Assembly (NCBI GenBank): GCA_048595745.1
Contig: CP184361.1
DNA length: 64,000 nucleotides
Origin: Aquipseudomonas alcaligenes_A
Lineage (GTDB): Bacteria > Pseudomonadota > Gammaproteobacteria > Pseudomonadales > Pseudomonadaceae
Direction: 5' to 3' (one strand)
A program made the position numbers and the translations under genes. The notes under the pieces are model-generated. The model was not told the origin of the DNA, ran no database searches, and was given only the letters and a program-made list of their open reading frames with translations. This document shows, piece after piece, positions 36,121-46,596 of the stretch. Positions within the stretch are counted from its first letter, which is position 1, and each line of letters opens with the position of its first letter.

Positions 36121-36196
36121 TGGTGGAGCCAAGGAGGATCGAACTCCTGACCTCCTGCGTGCAAAGCAGGCGCTCTCCCAGCTGAGCTATGGCCCC
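36121..36196 (-). tRNA. tRNA-Ala (TGC)
   Basis: 76 nt on the minus strand: acceptor GGGGCCA/TGGCTCC, anticodon loop TTTGCAC (TGC), an encoded CCA. It lies in the rrn spacer, as in other Pseudomonas rrn operons. Confidence 0.96.
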
Positions 36197-36221
36197 ATTT
36201 GACACTGGCCATCCCGACAAT

Positions 36222-36298
<77 letters not shown>

Positions 36299-36389
36299 AA
36301 TCGTCACTCTCGGGTCTCAACCCAATCGCTTTTCGCAAGTGAATCAAGCAATTCGTGTGGGAACTTATGAAGAAGCTGAAGTCTTCGAT

Positions 36390-37925
<1,536 letters not shown>

Positions 37926-38120
37926 AATACTGCTTGGGTTTTGAGAAAACCCTAAACTTGGCTCAGCAATCGCAAATAAACTCTCGAATTCACGAGTGTT
38001 ACTTGTGTTGCTGATAATCAGTTGACTATCAGTCTTACCTCACAAGCACCCACACGAATTGCTTGATTCAGTTGTTAAAGAGCGTTTCGATTAAGTCTTT
38101 CGTCTCAACCGAGGCCGCGC
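37926..38120 (-). other. rrn leader with boxA
   Basis: The transcribed leader upstream of 16S. On the minus strand CGCTCTTTAACAA (complement of 38072-38084) matches the boxA antitermination signal. The rest is AT-rich with no open frame of note. Confidence 0.7.
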
Positions 38121-38460
38121 ATTTTACAGCAGCCTTTCAACCTGTCAAGCTGTTTTTGAAGAATTTTTCGTTTCTTCTCAACCGCTTGCGCTTCCAACAT
38201 CGCTTCCGATCTCATCAGCGGGAGGCGAATTCTACAGCGTTCAAAACCGCTGTCAACCACCTCCTTTCTAGCGCTTTCGACTCCGGAGAATCGAAGCACC
38301 GACAGAGCCAAACCACCACCCTGTCAGCCCGGCGCATTCTAACTGAATCCGCCGCCGATGCAATCTTTTATTTCGTACAACTCTTTGATTTTCAAGGAGT
38401 TTTCCGAGAGGACTGCACCGGAAGAGGCGCGCATTATAAGGACCCTGAACGGGCCGTCAA
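38121..38460 (-). promoter_or_regulatory. four tandem rrn promoters
   Basis: On the minus strand four promoter-like elements point to 16S, each with a 16-bp spacer: -35/-10 TTGACA/TAAAAT (38148-38121), TTGACA/TAGAAT (38256-38229), TTGCAT/TAGAAT (38363-38336) and TTGACG/TATAAT (38460-38433). Each -10 is followed by a GC-rich discriminator (GCGCGG, TCGCCT, GCGCCG, GCGCGC), as expected for stringently controlled rRNA promoters. The -10 elements lie 97-108 bp apart. Confidence 0.75.
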
Positions 38461-38481
38461 CTGCTTTCTGCAACATTTCTG

Positions 38482-39078
38482 TCATCGACCGCGGACAGCC
38501 GACAAACCTTCCGCTACCCGAGGCACACGCGACAGCAGGACAAACGCGCCCGCCAGCGCATAAAGCAGCCACTCACCTATATCGGAGCGCACCACCCAGA
38601 GCATGTGCAGCAATGCCAGGACAAGGATGAAGTAGGCCGCCCGGTGCAGTTGGCGCCAGCGCAAGCCAAGCCGACGCTGACTGTAACGGTTAGACGTCAG
38701 GGCCAGCAGCAGCAGCGCCACAAATGCCAGCATCCCCACAATAATGTAGGGGCGCTCACTGACATCCGCCCACAGCCGATCGAAACGCAGCCCGAGAATG
38801 AACAGTAAGTAACCGCAGAAGTGCAGCAGCGCATAGGTAAAGCACCACAGCCCCAGCTGCCGCCGCACCGCCAACCAGCCGCCCCAGCCGGTAAGCCGGC
38901 GCAGCGGGGTCATGCATAACGTGATAAGCAACAGAATAAGCGCACCCTGCCCCAGGTTATCGACCAGCACCTTGCCGGGATCGGGACCTGTCATGTGCTG
39001 TAGCCCTTCATAGAGCCAGTACAAGGGGAGCAGCAACGCAGCAACGAATACCAGACCGCGCCAGAGGGGATAACGCAT
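38482..39078 (-). CDS. msrQ: MsrQ, heme-binding membrane subunit of periplasmic Met-sulfoxide reductase
   Basis: MsrQ passes electrons from the respiratory chain to MsrP. It has 198 residues with six hydrophobic segments and histidines placed for b-type heme: ALLHFCGYLLF, QLHRAAYFILVLALLHML. The core RLTGWGGWLAVRRQLGLW is typical of the family. The ATG overlaps the last base of the msrP stop codon. Its own stop lies 22 bp from the most upstream rrn promoter. Confidence 0.94.
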   Translation of the reverse strand: MRYPLWRGLVFVAALLLPLYWLYEGLQHMTGPDPGKVLVDNLGQGALILLLITLCMTPLRRLTGWGGWLAVRRQLGLWCFTYALLHFCGYLLFILGLRFDRLWADVSERPYIIVGMLAFVALLLLALTSNRYSQRRLGLRWRQLHRAAYFILVLALLHMLWVVRSDIGEWLLYALAGAFVLLSRVPRVAEGLSAVRGR

Positions 39079-40079
39079 CAGTAGTATTTCCGCAGATCGA
39101 GTCCACTGTAGAGCGACGCCACTTCGTCATAGCCGTTGAACAGGCGGGTATCGATCACGTTCGGACTGAACAGACTATTGGGCAGCCTCCGCTCGGTCGC
39201 CTGACTCCAGCGTGGATGATCCACCTGCGGATTGACGTTGGCGAAGAAACCATACTCATCCGGCGCCAGGCTCTCCCATGTCGTTCGCGGCCGCTCGGCC
39301 ACCAAGCTGATACGCACAATGGATTTGATGCTCTTGAAGCCGTACTTCCAGGGCACGACCAGACGCAACGGCGCACCGTTCTGATTGGGCAGCTCACGCC
39401 CATAAAGCCCTACCGCCATGAATGCCAGCGGATGCATGGCCTCATCGAGGCGCAAGCCTTCGACATAGGGCCAATCGATCAGGGAAAAGCCGGAGCGCAC
39501 GCCCGCCATCTGTTCGGGCGCCAAACGGGTTTCGAAGCGAACATACCTGGCATTGCCGGTCGGCTCCGCGCGTTTGAGCAACGCCGCCAGCGGAAAACCC
39601 AGCCAGGGAATGACCATGGACCAGGCTTCGACACAGCGCAGACGATAAATGCGTTCTTCCAGGCGATGCGGCTGCACGAGCTGCTCCAACGCGACAGGAC
39701 CAGGCTTGGCCACCTCACCATCGACCAGCACCGTCCAGGGCTCGACTTCCAATTTGCCGGCGTAACGGGCGGGATCGCCCTTGCTGGTCCCGAATTCATA
39801 GAAATTGTTGTAGCCGGTGACATCCTTGTAAGGCGTCAGTGCCTCCTGCCCGGGAGCCACGATCTGCCATTGCACTTGCGACAACTTGTCGGCCAGCCAG
39901 CTCGGAGGGGTACCCGGCTCTACCCCGGCATAGCGCTCATTGTCAGCGCGCACAGGCAAGCTTCCCAGCGCCAAAGCACCGGCAGCGCCAGCCATGAAAC
40001 GACGACGGGAGAGATAGACAGATTCCGGGGTGACATCGCACTCGCGCGCGGCGGATGCAGAAGGAGACTTGATCAGCAT
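39078..40079 (-). CDS. msrP: MsrP, molybdopterin-dependent periplasmic Met-sulfoxide reductase
   Basis: MsrP repairs oxidised methionines in periplasmic proteins. It has 333 residues with a Tat signal (SRRRFMAGAAGALALG at about residues 25-40), the Mo-ligand cysteine in RLRCVEAWSMVIPWLGF, and the conserved LVVPWKYGFKSIKSIVRI. Start ATG 40079 is preferred; 40091 is also open. It is followed by msrQ in an overlapping pair. Confidence 0.95.
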   Translation of the reverse strand: MLIKSPSASAARECDVTPESVYLSRRRFMAGAAGALALGSLPVRADNERYAGVEPGTPPSWLADKLSQVQWQIVAPGQEALTPYKDVTGYNNFYEFGTSKGDPARYAGKLEVEPWTVLVDGEVAKPGPVALEQLVQPHRLEERIYRLRCVEAWSMVIPWLGFPLAALLKRAEPTGNARYVRFETRLAPEQMAGVRSGFSLIDWPYVEGLRLDEAMHPLAFMAVGLYGRELPNQNGAPLRLVVPWKYGFKSIKSIVRISLVAERPRTTWESLAPDEYGFFANVNPQVDHPRWSQATERRLPNSLFSPNVIDTRLFNGYDEVASLYSGLDLRKYY

Positions 40080-40142
40080 GGTGGGCTCCACAGCCTGGGC
40101 GTCGAATAGGCCAGTAGACTGCGGAGCCGCGCGGAAATTACA

Positions 40143-40958
40143 TCACTCGGCCGCGTTGCGACGACGCAGTTGCAACAAATATTGAACCGGGCCGGAGGCT
40201 GCATAGGCAAGGAAGATCAGCAGCAGGATGCGGGGCGGATCGCTGAAGACCACGGCGAACACCAGCACCACGATCAGGATGGCCACGAAAGGCACGCGCC
40301 CCTTGAGGTCCAGATCCTTGAAGCTGTGGTACTTGATGTTGCTGACCATCAGGCAGCCGGCCGCTGCCACCAGCAGTGCAACCACGAAGGCCATGTTGGA
40401 GCCCTTGATGCCGAAGTCACTGAAGGCCCACACGGTTCCTGCAACCACCGCAGCGGCCGCCGGACTGGCCAGACCGATGAAGTAGCGTTTGTCGGCCTTG
40501 CCGACCATCGTGTTGAAACGCGCCAGACGCAACGCCGCGCCGGCCACATAGATGAAGGCTACCATCCAGCCGACCTTGCCCAGACTGCCCAGGGCCCACT
40601 CGAACGCCACCAGCGCCGGCGCCACACCGAAGGCCACCATGTCCGACAGCGAGTCGTATTCGGCGCCGAAGGCGCTTTGCGTGTTGGTCAGGCGCGCCAC
40701 GCGCCCGTCGAGACCATCGAGCACCATGGCGACGAAGATGGCGATGGCGGCATGGTCGAACTGACCGTTCATGCCATTGATGATGGCGTAGAAGCCTGAG
40801 AACAGCGCTGCCGTGGTGAACAGGTTGGGCAGCAGATAGATACCGCGGTGACGAACCTTGCGGCCCTCGGCATCCTGCCCCTCCTCCACGTGTTCATCGA
40901 TGGGCAACAGGCTTTCCGGTTCGGAGCCCTTGGCAGAATCCTCGGGACGTTCGTTCAT
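40143..40958 (-). CDS. pssA: CDP-diacylglycerol-serine O-phosphatidyltransferase
   Basis: PssA forms phosphatidylserine, the precursor of phosphatidylethanolamine. It has 271 residues with the CDP-alcohol phosphatidyltransferase motif in DGLDGRVARLTNTQSAFG followed by AEYDSLSD, and seven to eight membrane segments. I start at ATG 40958 (MNERPEDSA); the N-terminal 45 residues are hydrophilic and acidic. It lies between ilvC and msrP on the same strand, with a terminator separating it from ilvC. Confidence 0.93.
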   Translation of the reverse strand: MNERPEDSAKGSEPESLLPIDEHVEEGQDAEGRKVRHRGIYLLPNLFTTAALFSGFYAIINGMNGQFDHAAIAIFVAMVLDGLDGRVARLTNTQSAFGAEYDSLSDMVAFGVAPALVAFEWALGSLGKVGWMVAFIYVAGAALRLARFNTMVGKADKRYFIGLASPAAAAVVAGTVWAFSDFGIKGSNMAFVVALLVAAAGCLMVSNIKYHSFKDLDLKGRVPFVAILIVVLVFAVVFSDPPRILLLIFLAYAASGPVQYLLQLRRRNAAE

Positions 40959-41066
40959 GAACAACACCTTGCAGCAATTGGATGGGACTTCGACCAGCGC
41001 CGCCGACACTGGTTCGCGGGCGGCACGGTTTACGAGTGGGCTTTATACCAGAAGCCCACTCGCGCA

Positions 41067-41096
41067 TAAAAAAACGCGGCCAAGGCCGCGTTTCTT
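41067..41096. terminator. terminator between ilvC and pssA
   Basis: AAAAAAACGCGGCC-aa-GGCCGCGTTTCTT. On the minus strand it follows ilvC by 19 bp. Confidence 0.88.
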
Positions 41097-41114
41097 CAAG
41101 CGTATCGCCAGGCC

Positions 41115-42131
41115 TTAGTTCTTGGCCTTGTCGACGATCTTGTTGGCAGCGATCCACGGCATCATGGCGCGCAGCTTCTCGCCTACAACTTCGATGCCGT
41201 GAGCAGCATTGTTGCGGCGGTAGGCGGTCATCGACGGGTAGTTGGCCGCGCCTTCGGCGATGAACATCTTGGCGTACTCACCGTCCTGGATGCGCTTCAG
41301 AGCGTTACGCATGGCCTGACGGGACTCGGCGTTGATCACTTCCGGACCGGTCACGTACTCGCCGTACTCGGCGTTGTTGGAGATCGAGTAGTTCATGTTG
41401 GCGATGCCGCCTTCGAACATCAGGTCGACGATCAGCTTCAGCTCGTGCAGGCACTCGAAGTAGGCCATTTCCGGAGCGTAACCCGCTTCGACCAGAGTAT
41501 CGAATCCGGCCTTGACCAGCTCGACGCAACCGCCACAGAGAACGGCCTGCTCACCGAACAGGTCGGTTTCGGTCTCGTCCTTGAAAGTGGTTTCGATGAT
41601 GCCGGTACGGCCACCGCCAACGCCCGCGGCGTAGGACAGAGCGACGTTCTTGGCGTTGCCGGAAGCGTCCTGGTACACGGCGATAAGGTCAGGGATGCCG
41701 CCGCCTTTGACGAACTCGGAACGCACGGTGTGGCCCGGGGCCTTCGGCGCGATCATGATCACGTCGAGGTCGGCACGCGGAACGACCTGGTTGTAGTGGA
41801 TGGAGAAGCCGTGGGAGAAGGCCAGGGTAGCGCCCTTCTTGATGTTCGGCTCGATCTCTTCCTTGTACAGACGGCCCTGGAACTCGTCCGGGGTGAGGAT
41901 CATGACCAGGTCGGCATTGGCGACAGCGGTAGCCACGTCGGTGACTTTCAGACCATGGGCTTCAGCCTTAGCGACGGTAGCGGAGCCCTTGCGCAGGCCG
42001 ATGGTGACGTCGACACCAGAGTCCTTCAGGTTGCACGCCTGGGCGTGGCCCTGGGAGCCGTAGCCGATCACGGCGACTTTCTTGCCCTGGATGATGGAGA
42101 GGTCGCAGTCTTTGTCGTAATAAACTTTCAT
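41115..42131 (-). CDS. ilvC: ketol-acid reductoisomerase
   Basis: IlvC performs the second common step of valine and isoleucine synthesis. It has 338 residues (class I). The NADPH motif is VAVIGYGSQGHAQACNLKDS, with the Arg/Ser selectivity loop in GLRKGSATVAK, and catalytic residues in DLVMILTPDEFQ and AELKLIVD-like regions (HELKLIVDLMFEGG). It is transcribed divergently from ilvY with a 125-bp gap. Confidence 0.97.
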   Translation of the reverse strand: MKVYYDKDCDLSIIQGKKVAVIGYGSQGHAQACNLKDSGVDVTIGLRKGSATVAKAEAHGLKVTDVATAVANADLVMILTPDEFQGRLYKEEIEPNIKKGATLAFSHGFSIHYNQVVPRADLDVIMIAPKAPGHTVRSEFVKGGGIPDLIAVYQDASGNAKNVALSYAAGVGGGRTGIIETTFKDETETDLFGEQAVLCGGCVELVKAGFDTLVEAGYAPEMAYFECLHELKLIVDLMFEGGIANMNYSISNNAEYGEYVTGPEVINAESRQAMRNALKRIQDGEYAKMFIAEGAANYPSMTAYRRNNAAHGIEVVGEKLRAMMPWIAANKIVDKAKN

Positions 42132-42205
42132 GGTCTTGGCTCTTGTGAATCGAATGGGATGGGTGCGCTGCACCGCTACGGAAGCACCTTAAGCGATCCA
42201 CACCA

Positions 42206-42229
42206 TTGCGTAAAATGATATATTTGCAA
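42206..42229. promoter_or_regulatory. candidate IlvY operator in the ilvC-ilvY gap
   Basis: TTGCG-N14-TTGCAA-type dyad: TTGC at 42206-42209 and GCAA at 42226-42229 with an AT-rich core (TAAAATGATATAT). This fits a LysR-type T-N11-A operator between divergent ilvC and ilvY. Assignment to IlvY rests on position. Confidence 0.5.
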
Positions 42230-42256
42230 CACTACATGCCGATATGTGAAACGACC

Positions 42257-43138
42257 ATGGACAGCCAGGCTCTCCGGCTTTTTCTCTCCCTGGCAGACAA
42301 CCTGCACTTCGGCAAGACCAGCCGCGAGCAGCATGTCAGCCCTTCCGCACTCAGCCGCAGCATCAAGCAACTTGAAGACGAACTGGGCGCCCCGCTGTTC
42401 CTGCGCGACAACCGCTCGGTACGCCTGACCCGTGAAGGCCAGCAGTTTCGCCAGTACGCCCAGGACGTGATGAACGGCTGGCAGGCCATCCGCCAGACGT
42501 TCAAACAGGACCAACAGGTCCTGCACGGCGAACTCTCCCTGTACTGCTCCGTCACGGCCAGCTACAGCTTCCTGTACGACATCCTCAGCAGCTTCCGACA
42601 GAACTACCCGCGCATCGAGATGAAGCTGCACACCGGCGACCCTGCCAAGGCGGTCGAGCGCGTCCAGCAGGAGCTGGAAGACCTCGCCATCGGCGCGCGC
42701 CCGGACAGCCTGCCGGCCGACGTCGCCTTCCAGCCCATCGCGCGCTCCGAGCTGCGTTTCATTGGCCCGCAATCGCCGCAACTGCTGAACGAGGAGCAGC
42801 TCAGGCAGCCCAGCGCCGAAAGCTGGAAGGACGTGCCGCTGATCCTCTCGGAAGAAGGCCTGGCCCGCACGCGCACCGACCGCTGGCTGAAGAGCCACAA
42901 CATCAAGCCGCGCATTTATGCCCAGGTCAGCGGCAACGAGGCCATCGTCAGCATGGTGAGCCTGGGATTCGGCATCGGCGTGGTGCCGCAGATCGTCCTG
43001 GACAACAGCCCGCTGACCGCGCGCATCCGTCTGTACGATATTCAGCCGCCACTCACGGCCTATGACATCGGCCTGTTCGCCCTGCACAGGCGTCTCAAGG
43101 ATCCGCTGATCGCCGCCTTCTGGAATCGCCAGACATAA
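42257..43138 (+). CDS. ilvY: LysR-family activator IlvY
   Basis: IlvY activates ilvC in response to its acetohydroxy-acid substrates. The 293-residue protein has an N-terminal winged helix (LRLFLSLADNLHFGKTSREQ, SPSALSRSIKQLEDELG) and a substrate-binding domain. The start of E. coli IlvY has the same DNLHFG pattern. ATG 42257 is preferred to 42206, which would place the operator inside the gene. It is divergent from ilvC and convergent with ilvH, so it interrupts an otherwise ilvI-ilvH-ilvC order. Confidence 0.92.
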   Translation: MDSQALRLFLSLADNLHFGKTSREQHVSPSALSRSIKQLEDELGAPLFLRDNRSVRLTREGQQFRQYAQDVMNGWQAIRQTFKQDQQVLHGELSLYCSVTASYSFLYDILSSFRQNYPRIEMKLHTGDPAKAVERVQQELEDLAIGARPDSLPADVAFQPIARSELRFIGPQSPQLLNEEQLRQPSAESWKDVPLILSEEGLARTRTDRWLKSHNIKPRIYAQVSGNEAIVSMVSLGFGIGVVPQIVLDNSPLTARIRLYDIQPPLTAYDIGLFALHRRLKDPLIAAFWNRQT

Positions 43139-43166
43139 AAAAGCCCCGCACCAGGCGGGGCTTGTT
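43137..43166. terminator. terminator between ilvY and ilvH
   Basis: AAAAAAGCCCCGC-acca-GGCGGGGCTTGTTC serves the convergent ilvY (+) and ilvH (-) genes. Confidence 0.85.
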
Positions 43167-43180
43167 CTGCAACACGGCGA

Positions 43181-43672
43181 TCAGATGCTCAGCACCTTGT
43201 CGCCACGCGCGATACCGGTCACACCACTGCGCACCGTCTCCAGGATCGACGCGGTGCCGATGGCCTGAATGAAGCTGTCCAGCTTGTCGCTGGTACCGGC
43301 CAGCTGGATGGTGTAGACGCTGCTGGTCACGTCGACGATCTGCCCACGGAAGATGTCGGTGGTGCGCTTGACCTCGGCGCGCTGGGCGCCGGTGGCCTTG
43401 ACCTTCACCAGCATCAGCTCGCGCTCGATATGGGCGCTCTCCGACAGATTCACCAGCTTGACCACTTCGATCAGCTTGTTGAGGTTCTTGGTGATCTGCT
43501 CGATAACGTCGTCGTGACCGACAGTGGTCAGCGTCAGACGCGACAGGGTCGGGTCCTCGGTCGGCGCCACGGTCAGGCTTTCAATGTTGTAGTTGCGCTG
43601 GGAGAACAGGCCGACCACGCGCGACAGGGCGCCTGGCTCGTTTTCCAGCAGCAGGGAGATGATATGGCGCAT
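43181..43672 (-). CDS. ilvH: acetolactate synthase small (regulatory) subunit
   Basis: IlvH binds valine and feedback-regulates IlvI. It has 163 residues with an N-terminal ACT domain (HIISLLLENEPGALSRVVGL, residues 3-22) and a second ACT-like half after residue 80. The ATG at 43672 is 2 bp after the ilvI stop, so the two subunits are co-translated. Confidence 0.96.
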   Translation of the reverse strand: MRHIISLLLENEPGALSRVVGLFSQRNYNIESLTVAPTEDPTLSRLTLTTVGHDDVIEQITKNLNKLIEVVKLVNLSESAHIERELMLVKVKATGAQRAEVKRTTDIFRGQIVDVTSSVYTIQLAGTSDKLDSFIQAIGTASILETVRSGVTGIARGDKVLSI

Positions 43673-43674
43673 GG

Positions 43675-45405
43675 TCAGGTCCGCTCCGTCTTGCTCAGCC
43701 ACATGTCACGCATGGCACCTTCGCGAATCTGCATCGGGTACACGTGCTCGCTGGTATCCACGGCGATGTCGAGGAACACCAGGCGGTTCTTCATGGCGAA
43801 GGCCTCTTCCATCTTCGGCTTGAGATCCTTCAGGTCGGTGATGCGCATGCCCACGTGACCATAGGACTCGGCCAGCTTGACGAAGTCCGGCAGCGACTCC
43901 ATGTAGGAGTGCGAGTAACGGCTGTTGTACTGCATGTCCTGCCACTGGCGGACCATGCCGAGGGCACCGTTGTTGAGGTTGATGATCTTCACCGGCAGGT
44001 CGTACTGCAGGCAGGTCGACAGCTCCTGGATGTTCATCTGGATGCTGCCCTCGCCGGTAACGCAAGCCACGTCGTCGTCCGGGAAGTTCAGCTTGACGCC
44101 CATCGCCGCCGGCAGGCCGAAGCCCATGGTGCCCAGGCCACCGGAGTTGATCCAGCGATTGGGCTTGTTGAAGCGGTAGTACTGCGCCGCGAACATCTGG
44201 TGCTGGCCGACGTCGGAGCTGACGAAGGCGTCGCCCTTGGTCACTTCCCACAGGGTTTCGATCACGGTCTGCGGCTTAATGATGCTGCCGTCGCCCTCGT
44301 TGTACGGGAACAGGCGACCGTCGCCACGCCACTCGTCGATCTGCTTCCACCAGCTGGCGACGGTGTCCTTGTTCGGGGTCTCGCCCATTTCCTTGAGGAT
44401 GGCGACCATCTCGGTCAGCACGCTGTCGACCGGACCGACGATCGGGATATCGGCCTTGACGGTCTTGGAGATCGAGGCCGGATCGATGTCAATGTGGATG
44501 ACCTTGGCATTCGGGCAGAACTTGGCCGCCGTCTCGCCATTGATCACGCGGTCATCGAAACGCGCGCCGACGGCCAGGATCACATCGGAGTGGTGCATGG
44601 CCAGGTTGGCGGTGTAGCTGCCGTGCATGCCGAGCATGCCGACGAACTGACGATCGCCACCCGGGAAGGCGCCGAGGCCCATCAGGGTATTGGTCACCGG
44701 CAGGTTGAGCAGCTTGGCCAGCTCGGTGAGCTGCGCCGAGGCATTGCCCATGATCACGCCGCCACCGGAATAGAGGATCGGACGCTTGGCGGCGAGAATC
44801 ATCTCAACGGCCTTGCGGATCTGCCCGGAGTGACCACGGGTCGCCGGGTTGTAGGAGCGCAGCTTGGCCTTCTTCGGGTAGCTGTACTCGTACTTCTCGG
44901 CCGGGTTGGTCATGTCCTTGGGTATATCCACGACCACCGGGCCCGGGCGACCGGACTGAGCGATGTAGAACGCCTTTTTCATCACCTCGGGGATTTCCGA
45001 AGGATGCTTGATGATGAAGCTGTGCTTCACGATGGGGCGCGAGATACCGACCATGTCGGTTTCCTGGAAGGCATCGGTGCCCACCATGCGGCTCGGCACC
45101 TGGCCGGACAGCACCACCATCGGAATGGAATCCATGTAGGCAGTGGCAATGCCGGTAATGGCATTGGTCGCCCCCGGGCCGGAGGTCACCAGCACCACAC
45201 CGGCCTTGCCGGTGGCGCGGGCGTAGCCGTCAGCCATGTGAGTGGCAGCCTGCTCGTGACGAACCAGGATGTGCGTCACTTCCGGCTCTTTGAACAGGGC
45301 ATCGTAGATGTGCAGGAGGGCACCGCCCGGGTACCCATAGATATACTTAACGCCTTCGTCACGCAGCGAGCGGACGACCATTTCAGCGCCGGATAAAAGC
45401 TCCAC
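43675..45405 (-). CDS. ilvI: acetolactate synthase large subunit
   Basis: This ThDP- and FAD-dependent enzyme condenses pyruvate with pyruvate or 2-oxobutyrate. It has 576 residues from GTG 45405 (MELLSGAEM), which has GAGG 8 bases upstream; the GTG at 45414 lacks a ribosome site. The catalytic Glu is in RHEQAATHMADGYARATGK; the ThDP/Mg motif runs from TGEGSIQMN to NLNNGALGM. A leader of about 260 nt precedes it. Confidence 0.96.
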   Translation of the reverse strand: MELLSGAEMVVRSLRDEGVKYIYGYPGGALLHIYDALFKEPEVTHILVRHEQAATHMADGYARATGKAGVVLVTSGPGATNAITGIATAYMDSIPMVVLSGQVPSRMVGTDAFQETDMVGISRPIVKHSFIIKHPSEIPEVMKKAFYIAQSGRPGPVVVDIPKDMTNPAEKYEYSYPKKAKLRSYNPATRGHSGQIRKAVEMILAAKRPILYSGGGVIMGNASAQLTELAKLLNLPVTNTLMGLGAFPGGDRQFVGMLGMHGSYTANLAMHHSDVILAVGARFDDRVINGETAAKFCPNAKVIHIDIDPASISKTVKADIPIVGPVDSVLTEMVAILKEMGETPNKDTVASWWKQIDEWRGDGRLFPYNEGDGSIIKPQTVIETLWEVTKGDAFVSSDVGQHQMFAAQYYRFNKPNRWINSGGLGTMGFGLPAAMGVKLNFPDDDVACVTGEGSIQMNIQELSTCLQYDLPVKIINLNNGALGMVRQWQDMQYNSRYSHSYMESLPDFVKLAESYGHVGMRITDLKDLKPKMEEAFAMKNRLVFLDIAVDTSEHVYPMQIREGAMRDMWLSKTERT

Positions 45406-45695
45406 GTTGTTCACCTCTATAACGCCAGATCACCACCCGACAACGAGTGGTCCTTTGAGTAGGTCTTACCGGTCAGCGGACGAGCACGACTGTGGTCGCG
45501 GATAGAGCAGGGTCTGCCTGACGAGTAGCGGAACGGCCCAATCTTGCGGAGCCTTTCCTTCCCAGCGCGAGGTAACGCGTTGCGGGTGTAACGGGGGTCG
45601 GCACGGGTAGCGCCTTTTTCCACTGAGCTGAGGGACGCTTGCGGCGGACCTCACAACAGTAGGAAGGGACGATTGTTCGGATTAGTAAACACCAA
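45406..45695 (-). promoter_or_regulatory. ilvI promoter and long leader
   Basis: On the minus strand TTGACT, a 17-bp spacer and AACAAT lie at about 45700-45671, giving a leader near 260 nt before ilvI. It contains several inverted repeats and short open frames, including one starting near 45654, but no run of Ile, Val or Leu codons that would mark a classic attenuator peptide. No riboswitch class is recognised. Confidence 0.5.
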
Positions 45696-45812
45696 GTCAA
45701 GCTGTACGTCACAGTTTGTCGCGCTGCCGGCTTGTGACATGGCGCAGGATGAAGATTCGTCGGTTTTGGTTATAGTAACGGGCATGTTTTGCTGCCGATA
45801 AAAGGAAATGAC

Positions 45813-46244
45813 ATGCGTCGCATGATTCTCGCGTGCTCTGTGCTGCTCACCCTGAGCACCGGCGCCACGGCCGGACAGATTTACAAGTGGGTGGACGCCC
45901 AGGGCAATGTGCACTTCGGTTCGCAGCCGCCGGAGGGCCAGGAAGCCGCATCGGTCAACCCGAACATCTCGCAGCCCAAGACACCGCTGGCAAAACCGCC
46001 AGCAGCCGAGGAGAGGACTGATGACAAGCAAAAGACTGCAGACGACAAGGTCAAAGGCGATGTTGCTAGGCAGGAAGCTGAGCGCGAAAAGTTTTGCGAG
46101 GCCACTCGTTACAATCTGGCCCAACTGAAAAACAACCCGCGTCTTCGCGTCGAGATACAAGGAGAGACTCGCCGCCTCACCGAGGAAGAACGCCAGCAAC
46201 GCATCGCAGAGAGCGAGGCATCTATCAAGGAGAACTGCGACTAG
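45813..46244 (+). CDS. DUF4124 domain periplasmic protein
   Basis: A 143-residue secreted protein. The signal peptide ends near residue 21 (STGATAG). DUF4124 follows: QIYKWVDAQGNVHFGSQPPEGQ. The rest is a Lys/Glu/Asp-rich helix with a late RLTEEERQQRIAESEASIKENC. DUF4124 proteins are common in Pseudomonas and of unknown function. ATG 45813 has AAAGGA upstream; a TATAGT element at 45770-45775 could be the -10. Confidence 0.88.
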   Translation: MRRMILACSVLLTLSTGATAGQIYKWVDAQGNVHFGSQPPEGQEAASVNPNISQPKTPLAKPPAAEERTDDKQKTADDKVKGDVARQEAEREKFCEATRYNLAQLKNNPRLRVEIQGETRRLTEEERQQRIAESEASIKENCD

Positions 46245-46266
46245 CCATTCGCAGGCGGCGAAGCGC

Positions 46267-46596
46267 TCAGCGAGCGCTTCCAATCAACCGATCGAACTCA
46301 CCCAGCGCCACCAGCAGCGCCTGCACTTCCGATTCTCGCCCTCTGTAGCGCTCCTCGGCCATCGGCCGGATGCCCGACGCAGCCGGTAGCGGCCCCGCCA
46401 TCTCGAGCAACTGTTTCATGCGCGGCAGAAACAGCCATTGCAGCCAGGCCTCGAAATCCAGGGTATCGACGCAGAAGGGTTGCTGGCTGGCCAGCGCCTC
46501 GGCCGAGGGCGACTCGCTCGACCACATGCCCAGCACGCGCAACTCACGCTCGATCAGCAGCAGCTGATCGGCCAGCGCCGGCAAACGCGCATCCAT
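46267..46596 (-). CDS. YqcC family protein
   Basis: A 109-residue helical protein of the YqcC family: ALADQLLLIERELRVLGMW, followed by PFCVDTLDFEAWLQWLFLPRM. In enteric bacteria yqcC lies next to the pseudouridine synthase truC; here it follows a TPR lipoprotein. The ATG overlaps the stop of the upstream gene (TGATG). Function unknown. Confidence 0.88.
   Translation of the reverse strand: MDARLPALADQLLLIERELRVLGMWSSESPSAEALASQQPFCVDTLDFEAWLQWLFLPRMKQLLEMAGPLPAASGIRPMAEERYRGRESEVQALLVALGEFDRLIGSAR

Noticed and set aside
45466..45712. Leader peptide for ilvI attenuation
   Set aside because: Short frames exist (starting at 45712 and 45654) but lack a cluster of Ile, Val or Leu codons and a convincing terminator/antiterminator pair.
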